A stretch of 11,038 bases of DNA from Bacteroidales bacterium (lineage in GTDB: Bacteria > Bacteroidota > Bacteroidia > Bacteroidales > UBA7960): assembly GCA_007128045.1 (NCBI GenBank), contig SKYG01000020.1, forward strand, positions 1-11,038. Reading direction: 5' to 3'. The number at the start of each line of letters is the position of its first letter. Within the stretch, counting starts at the first letter, position 1. A model generated the notes under the pieces. The model did not search any database. It saw nothing but the letters and a program-made list of their open reading frames with translations, and had not been told where the DNA came from. Made by a program: the position numbers and the translations under genes. This document shows positions 7,052 to 11,038 of this stretch, piece after piece.

Positions 7052-8809
7052 ATGCTTAGAACACACACCTGCGGAGAGCTCCGCATCGAAGATATTGGAA
7101 AAGAAGTGATACTCTGTGGATGGGTACAAAAATCCCGCGATCTGGGTGGCATGACCTTCATAGACCTGCGCGACCGTTACGGGCTGACGCAACTGGCATT
7201 CAATATGGAGACCAACCCGGGTTTATGTAAAGAAGCCCGAGGGCTGGGACGTGAGTATGTGCTGCAAGTAACAGGCGCCGTGACCGAACGAAGCAGCAAG
7301 AATCCAAAGATGCCTACAGGCGATATAGAGATCATCGTATCGGAGATCACCATACTGAACAAGGCACAAACCCCTCCCTTTACCATCGAAGAACATACCG
7401 ACGGCGGTGATGAGCTACGCATGAAATACCGCTACCTCGACATCCGCCGCGAACAGGTGCGAAACAACCTGGAGCTCCGCCATCGCATGGCTATCGAGAC
7501 ACGCAACTACCTGAATGGGATGCAATTCCTGGAAGTTGAAACACCTGTCCTGATAAAATCCACGCCGGAAGGTGCCCGCGACTTTCTGGTGCCATCACGG
7601 GTACACCCCGGTCAGTTTTATGCTTTGCCACAATCTCCGCAAACATTCAAGCAGTTGCTGATGGTGGCCGGCATAGACCGCTACTTTCAGATCGTAAAGT
7701 GCTTTCGCGATGAAGATCTCCGGGCCGACCGGCAGCCGGAATTCACCCAGATCGATTGTGAGATGTCGTTTGTTACCCGTGACGATGTGTTGGAAACATT
7801 TGAAGGACTTGCCCGGCACCTGTTTAAAACGGTAAAGGGCATCGACGATATCCAATTTGAGAGAGTCTCTTATAGTGATGCCATGACATACTACGGCAGC
7901 GACAAGCCAGACACACGCTTCGGCATGCGTTTCGTGGAGCTCAATGATGTTGCCAAAGGCAGCGGGTTCCCAGTCTTCGACAGTGCTGAACTTGTGGTGG
8001 GTATCAGGGCCGAAGGATGTGCCTCGTACACCCGAAAACAAATCGACGAGCTCACTGACTGGGTTCGCCGCCCGCAAATAGGCGCCAAAGGACTGGTGTA
8101 CGCACGTATAAACGACGATGGCAGCATCAAGTCTTCTGTCGACAAGTTTTACGACCAACAGCAACTCCAACAATGGTGCGATGCCATGAAAGCCAGTCCC
8201 GGAGACCTGTTGCTTATTCTTGCCGGCGACACCAATGCGACCCGGAAAGCACTCGGAGAATTACGTCTTGAGATGGGAAACAGGCTCGGATTACGCCGTT
8301 CGGATGTCTTTTCATGCCTTTGGGTGGTAGACTTCCCACTGCTGGAGTGGGATGAAGAATCCCGGCGCTTTTATGCCATGCACCATCCCTTCACCTCACC
8401 CCTCTCTGAAGACCTTTCACTATTAGATACAGACCCTGGAAGTGTGCGTGCCAATGCATACGATTTGGTGATTAACGGGGTGGAAATTGGAGGTGGTTCT
8501 ATCCGTATATTTGACAGGCAGCTGCAAGAAAAAATGTTTCATGTGCTTGGCTTTACGCCCGAAGAAGCAACAAATCAATTTGGATTTTTGTTGGATGCCT
8601 TCCAGTATGGAGCACCGCCGCATGGCGGGGTAGCCTTCGGCTTCGACCGCTGGTGTGCCCTGTTCGGAGGATCAGACTCCATACGTGACTATATCGCCTT
8701 CCCAAAAAACAACGCGGCACGCGATGTGATGATCGACAGCCCCTCTGCCGTCGACAACCAGCAACTGGCTGACCTGGGCCTGGCACTGCACAAACAGCAT
8801 CATCCGTAG
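7052..8809 (+). CDS. aspS: Aspartyl-tRNA synthetase
   Basis: This 585-residue class II synthetase charges tRNA-Asp with aspartate in the cytoplasm. An N-terminal OB-fold anticodon-binding domain (about 1-105; CGWVQKSRDLGG) is followed by the catalytic core. Aspartate and ATP site segments include PQSPQTFKQ near 191-199, motif 2 FRDED (218-222) with R227-Q-P-E-F-T-Q233, and motif 3 GFDR (530-533). A bacterial GAD insertion domain occupies about 290-410. Length is normal for bacterial AspRS. Leu31, in the loop that reads the anticodon third position, matches the leucine of discriminating enzymes such as E. coli AspRS; non-discriminating enzymes often carry His there. That specificity call is inference. 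The ATG has a modest AGGA-like site upstream. The gene looks intact and housekeeping-like, with higher GC than the preceding R-M genes. Confidence 0.97.
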   Translation: MLRTHTCGELRIEDIGKEVILCGWVQKSRDLGGMTFIDLRDRYGLTQLAFNMETNPGLCKEARGLGREYVLQVTGAVTERSSKNPKMPTGDIEIIVSEITILNKAQTPPFTIEEHTDGGDELRMKYRYLDIRREQVRNNLELRHRMAIETRNYLNGMQFLEVETPVLIKSTPEGARDFLVPSRVHPGQFYALPQSPQTFKQLLMVAGIDRYFQIVKCFRDEDLRADRQPEFTQIDCEMSFVTRDDVLETFEGLARHLFKTVKGIDDIQFERVSYSDAMTYYGSDKPDTRFGMRFVELNDVAKGSGFPVFDSAELVVGIRAEGCASYTRKQIDELTDWVRRPQIGAKGLVYARINDDGSIKSSVDKFYDQQQLQQWCDAMKASPGDLLLILAGDTNATRKALGELRLEMGNRLGLRRSDVFSCLWVVDFPLLEWDEESRRFYAMHHPFTSPLSEDLSLLDTDPGSVRANAYDLVINGVEIGGGSIRIFDRQLQEKMFHVLGFTPEEATNQFGFLLDAFQYGAPPHGGVAFGFDRWCALFGGSDSIRDYIAFPKNNAARDVMIDSPSAVDNQQLADLGLALHKQHHP

Positions 8810-8836
8810 TAAACAAATTTTTTAACAAATCAACAT

Positions 8837-8860
8837 GGACAGGCCAAGTCCTGTCCCTAC
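8837..8860. repeat. Hairpin GGACAGG / CCTGTCC ending in CCCTAC
   Basis: GGACAGG (8837-8843) and CCTGTCC (8850-8856) form a perfect 7-bp stem around a 6-nt loop, followed by CTAC. It lies between aspS and the ABC-F gene. There is no following run of Ts, so it is not a textbook terminator. It shares the stem-then-CCCTAC design with the hairpin at 10874-10897, suggesting one REP-like family. Confidence 0.6.
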
Positions 8861-8872
8861 ATAAGGTTTTCC

Positions 8873-8893
8873 CAACAATTCAACAACTCAACT
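8873..8893. repeat. Short CAACA-type direct repeat before the ABC-F gene
   Basis: Three spaced copies of a CAAC motif (CAACAATT, CAACAACT, CAAC) run into the region just before the GTG start. Low-complexity leaders of this kind appear at several intergenic sites in the window. It takes the place where a Shine-Dalgarno sequence would normally be sought; none is evident. Confidence 0.35.
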
Positions 8894-8899
8894 TCCCGA

Positions 8900-10858
8900 G
8901 TGATTTCAATCAGCAACATATCTGTCCAGTTCTCAGGCAACTATTTATTCGAGGATGTTTCCTTCATCATCAACCGGAGGGATCGTATCGGTCTGGTTGG
9001 CAAGAACGGTGCTGGCAAGACCACCCTGATGAAAGTAATTACCGGGCAGATGGCACCGGAGAAGGGTACTATTTCTATTCCTTCCGGGGCAAAGGTGGGA
9101 TACCTTCCCCAGGAGATGAAGTTGCGCAGTAAGCAGTCTGTGATTGAGGAGGCCCTGCACGCATTCGATGAAGTACAGAATCTTGAAAAACAGATACATA
9201 AGCTTACCAGTGAGATTACCAGTCGTACAGATTACGAGTCTGATGAATACCACGAAATAACCCAGCAGCTGGCCGACGGAACGGAACGCCTTGCCATGCT
9301 TGACGGAGCCACACGAGAGGCCCGTGCAGAAAAGGTGTTGTTAGGCCTTGGTTTTCTGCGGAGTGATCTGCTACGGCCCATGGCGGAGTTTAGCGGCGGT
9401 TGGCAGATGCGAGTGGAGCTGGCAAAAATCCTGCTTAAAAGTCCCGAACTATTGCTACTCGATGAGCCTACAAACCACCTCGACATAGAATCCATCCAGT
9501 GGCTGGAACAGTTCCTAACAGAGTACCCGGGGGCTGTCATGTTAATATCGCACGACAGGGCGTTTTTGGATACCATTACCGAACGAACCATAGAAATATC
9601 TATGGGCAAAATATATGACTACAAGGTTTGTTATTCTGATTATGAACTGCTACGAGAAGAACGGCTGGAGCAAGAAATGGCCGCCTATAGCACCCAGCAA
9701 CGAGAAATTGCCCAGGTAGAACGGTTTATCACACGTTTTCGCGCCAAAAACACCAAAGCAAAACAGGTGAAGTCAAAAATCAAGATGCTGGAAAAGATGG
9801 AGAAGGTGGAAGTAGATGCACTGGATACCAGCAGCATTCATTTCAGGTTTCCGGAGCCCCCTCCCTCCGGGAAAGTGGTACTCGAAGCAAATCATGTATC
9901 AAAGAGTTATGGGTCACATGAAGTATTGAAAGACCTGAGCTTTATGGTGGCCAGGGGTGAACGCATCGCCTTTGTGGGACGTAACGGTGAGGGCAAAACC
10001 ACCCTGTCGAGGATCATCATCGGCGACCTGGATCACCAGGGAAAGTTGATACCGGGTCACCAGGTAAAAATCGGGTACTATGCACAAAACCAGTCGGAAT
10101 ACCTCGACCCGGAAAAGACTGTATTTGAAACAATGGATGATGCTGCCCGGGGAGAAATCCGCAAGCAGACCAGAAACATTTTGGGAGGATTCATGTTTGG
10201 TGGTGAAGACATAGACAAGAAGGTCAAAGTGTTGTCGGGTGGAGAAAAGTCACGCCTGGCCATAGCACGCTTACTGTTGGAACCTGTCAATCTGCTGGTA
10301 CTTGATGAACCTACAAACCACCTCGACATGCGCTCTAAGGACATCCTGAAAAGTGCCTTGCTGCAATATGGAGGTACCATGATCGTGGTATCTCACGACC
10401 GGGATTTTCTTCAGGGGCTGACCAATAAAGTATATGAGTTCAGACAAAAAAGGATCAGGGAGTTTATCGGAGACATCTATGACTTCATTGATGCCCGCAG
10501 AATAGATTCCCTGGCACAACTAGAGATAAAAGATAAACATTCTGGTAAAAGCAGTTCCGGCTACAATAGCGATTCAGATTCTGAAAACAAAATATCCTGG
10601 GAGCAGAAGAAGCAGTATGAGCGTGAATTGCGAAAGATTGAGAACAAGATCAGCAAGGTGGAAACGGAGATGGAGCGTCTCGAAAAAGAGATCAGCAGAC
10701 TAGAAGCCATTATTGCCAACCCCACTCTCGATCTTAAGGGAATAGAAACGGGTACCATATACGCATCCTACGAAAAGGCAAAAAAAGACCTGACAAAACA
10801 GGAATCACTCTGGGAGGAAGCACATGTAGAATTGGAGCAGCTTGCCGCAAAACAGTGA
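8900..10858 (+). CDS. ABC-F family ATPase
   Basis: This 652-residue soluble protein has two ATP-binding cassettes and no membrane segments, the hallmark of ABC-F proteins, which bind the ribosome and influence translation or antibiotic resistance. Cassette 1: Walker A GKNGAGKT (34-41), signature FSGGW (164-168), Walker B with DEPT (188-191). Cassette 2: Walker A GRNGEGKT (360-367), signature LSGGE (445-449), DEPT (469-472). A charged helical linker (about 245-300) between them is the tRNA-contacting segment of the family. A C-terminal coiled coil (about 565-652) follows a Ser-rich stretch (550-562). The GTG at 8900 is chosen because MISISNISVQF begins right at the first cassette strand and no in-frame ATG lies nearby. 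It is probably a housekeeping factor of the Uup/YdiF type; resistance function is not indicated by sequence. Confidence 0.93.
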   Translation: MISISNISVQFSGNYLFEDVSFIINRRDRIGLVGKNGAGKTTLMKVITGQMAPEKGTISIPSGAKVGYLPQEMKLRSKQSVIEEALHAFDEVQNLEKQIHKLTSEITSRTDYESDEYHEITQQLADGTERLAMLDGATREARAEKVLLGLGFLRSDLLRPMAEFSGGWQMRVELAKILLKSPELLLLDEPTNHLDIESIQWLEQFLTEYPGAVMLISHDRAFLDTITERTIEISMGKIYDYKVCYSDYELLREERLEQEMAAYSTQQREIAQVERFITRFRAKNTKAKQVKSKIKMLEKMEKVEVDALDTSSIHFRFPEPPPSGKVVLEANHVSKSYGSHEVLKDLSFMVARGERIAFVGRNGEGKTTLSRIIIGDLDHQGKLIPGHQVKIGYYAQNQSEYLDPEKTVFETMDDAARGEIRKQTRNILGGFMFGGEDIDKKVKVLSGGEKSRLAIARLLLEPVNLLVLDEPTNHLDMRSKDILKSALLQYGGTMIVVSHDRDFLQGLTNKVYEFRQKRIREFIGDIYDFIDARRIDSLAQLEIKDKHSGKSSSGYNSDSDSENKISWEQKKQYERELRKIENKISKVETEMERLEKEISRLEAIIANPTLDLKGIETGTIYASYEKAKKDLTKQESLWEEAHVELEQLAAKQ

Positions 10859-10873
10859 CCTTTTTTTGTCGAT

Positions 10874-10897
10874 GGGCGAAAGGTTTTTCGCCCCTAC
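10874..10897. terminator. Strong hairpin between convergent genes
   Basis: GGGCGAAA (10874-10881) and TTTCGCCC (10886-10893) form a perfect 8-bp stem with a GGTT loop, followed by CTAC. A run of seven Ts (10861-10867) lies before the hairpin on the plus strand, so it reads as seven As on the minus strand transcript after the stem. It begins 16 bp after the ABC-F stop codon and lies between two convergent genes. It may act as a terminator in one or both directions, or it may be a REP-like element of the same kind as 8837-8860. Confidence 0.5.
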
Positions 10898-10906
10898 GAA
10901 TATATC

Positions 10907-10948
10907 TTTTGACCTTCGACCTTTGACCTTCGACTTTTGACCCTCAAT
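10907..10948. repeat. 14-bp tandem repeat
   Basis: TTTTGACCTTCGAC (10907-10920) is followed by CTTTGACCTTCGAC (10921-10934), differing only at the first base, and by a decayed third copy TTTTGACCCTCAAT (10935-10948). The array sits in the convergent intergenic space after the hairpin. Its TTTGAC/TTCGAC wording recalls the TTTTGACTTTTCGAC that precedes the 8-bp array at 774, suggesting a related origin. Confidence 0.75.
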
Positions 10949-10977
10949 TAATAAACTCTTCAACTCCTACACTCTTT

Positions 10978-11038
10978 TTATATCACGTCCAGTTCATTGC
11001 CTACCTTAATAAATGCGGCGATTGCCTTGTCGAGGTGG
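10978..11038 (-). CDS. C-terminal end of a probable glycine C-acetyltransferase
   Basis: Only the last 19 codons and the TAA stop are inside the window; the rest lies beyond its right edge. The peptide is HLDKAIAAFIKVGNELDVI. This ending resembles the final helix of glycine C-acetyltransferase (2-amino-3-ketobutyrate CoA ligase, Kbl), which ends in a similar '..AF..VGK.LGVI' pattern as I recall it. Kbl is a PLP-dependent alpha-oxoamine synthase acting in threonine breakdown. With so few residues another member of that family is possible. The gene converges on the ABC-F gene. Confidence 0.5.
   Translation of the reverse strand, partial: HLDKAIAAFIKVGNELDVI

Noticed and set aside
7595..8173. 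192-codon minus-strand open frame
   Set aside because: Lies wholly inside aspS, which is a certain gene; an antisense shadow.
1..11038. CRISPR array, tRNA, rRNA or transposase
   Set aside because: No spaced regular repeats, cloverleaf, rRNA-like sequence or transposase motifs were seen; the tandem repeats present have no unique spacers.

Overview
The window looks like chromosomal DNA of a member of the Bacteroidetes. The sequence support for this is two gene starts preceded by the Bacteroidetes -7 element TAnnTTTG (upstream of the regulator at 1983 and of aspS at 7052), the general lack of strong Shine-Dalgarno sequences, and intergenic spaces filled with short direct repeats and small hairpins. 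The assignment to phylum is inference; I cannot name the genus.

Layout, left to right: (1) 1-820 has no convincing gene. It holds a GC-rich degenerate direct repeat (416-489), a perfect AT palindrome (557-572), a small hairpin (699-714) and an 8-bp tandem repeat (774-813). (2) 821-1705 encodes a tandem two-domain universal stress protein. (3) 1983-6929 is a compact three-gene Type III restriction-modification operon: an XRE-family helix-turn-helix regulator, the Res helicase/nuclease subunit, and the Mod adenine methyltransferase subunit. The genes are packed tightly: the regulator stop and res start share one base, and only 4 nt separate res from mod. (4) 7052-8809 is aspS, aspartyl-tRNA synthetase, with its own promoter. 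(5) 8900-10858 is an ABC-F type ATPase with two nucleotide-binding domains and a C-terminal coiled coil. (6) 10859-10977 is a convergent intergenic space with a strong hairpin and a 14-bp tandem repeat. (7) 10978-11038, minus strand, is the last 19 codons of a gene whose C-terminus resembles glycine C-acetyltransferase (Kbl).

The R-M operon is the accessory part. Hand-counted sample lines give about 35-45% GC there, against roughly 45-58% in sampled aspS lines, which fits an acquired cassette lying between housekeeping genes. Its order (regulator, res, mod) is the reverse of the classical mod-res order of EcoP1/EcoP15. Restriction would therefore be transcribed before modification, so the regulator gene at the head and the dyad TTGAC-N6-GTCAA lying on its -7 element may provide timing or level control. 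The operon itself is a recognisable Type III system; its order and the putative self-regulated promoter are the points most worth following up. No other undescribed system was evident to me.
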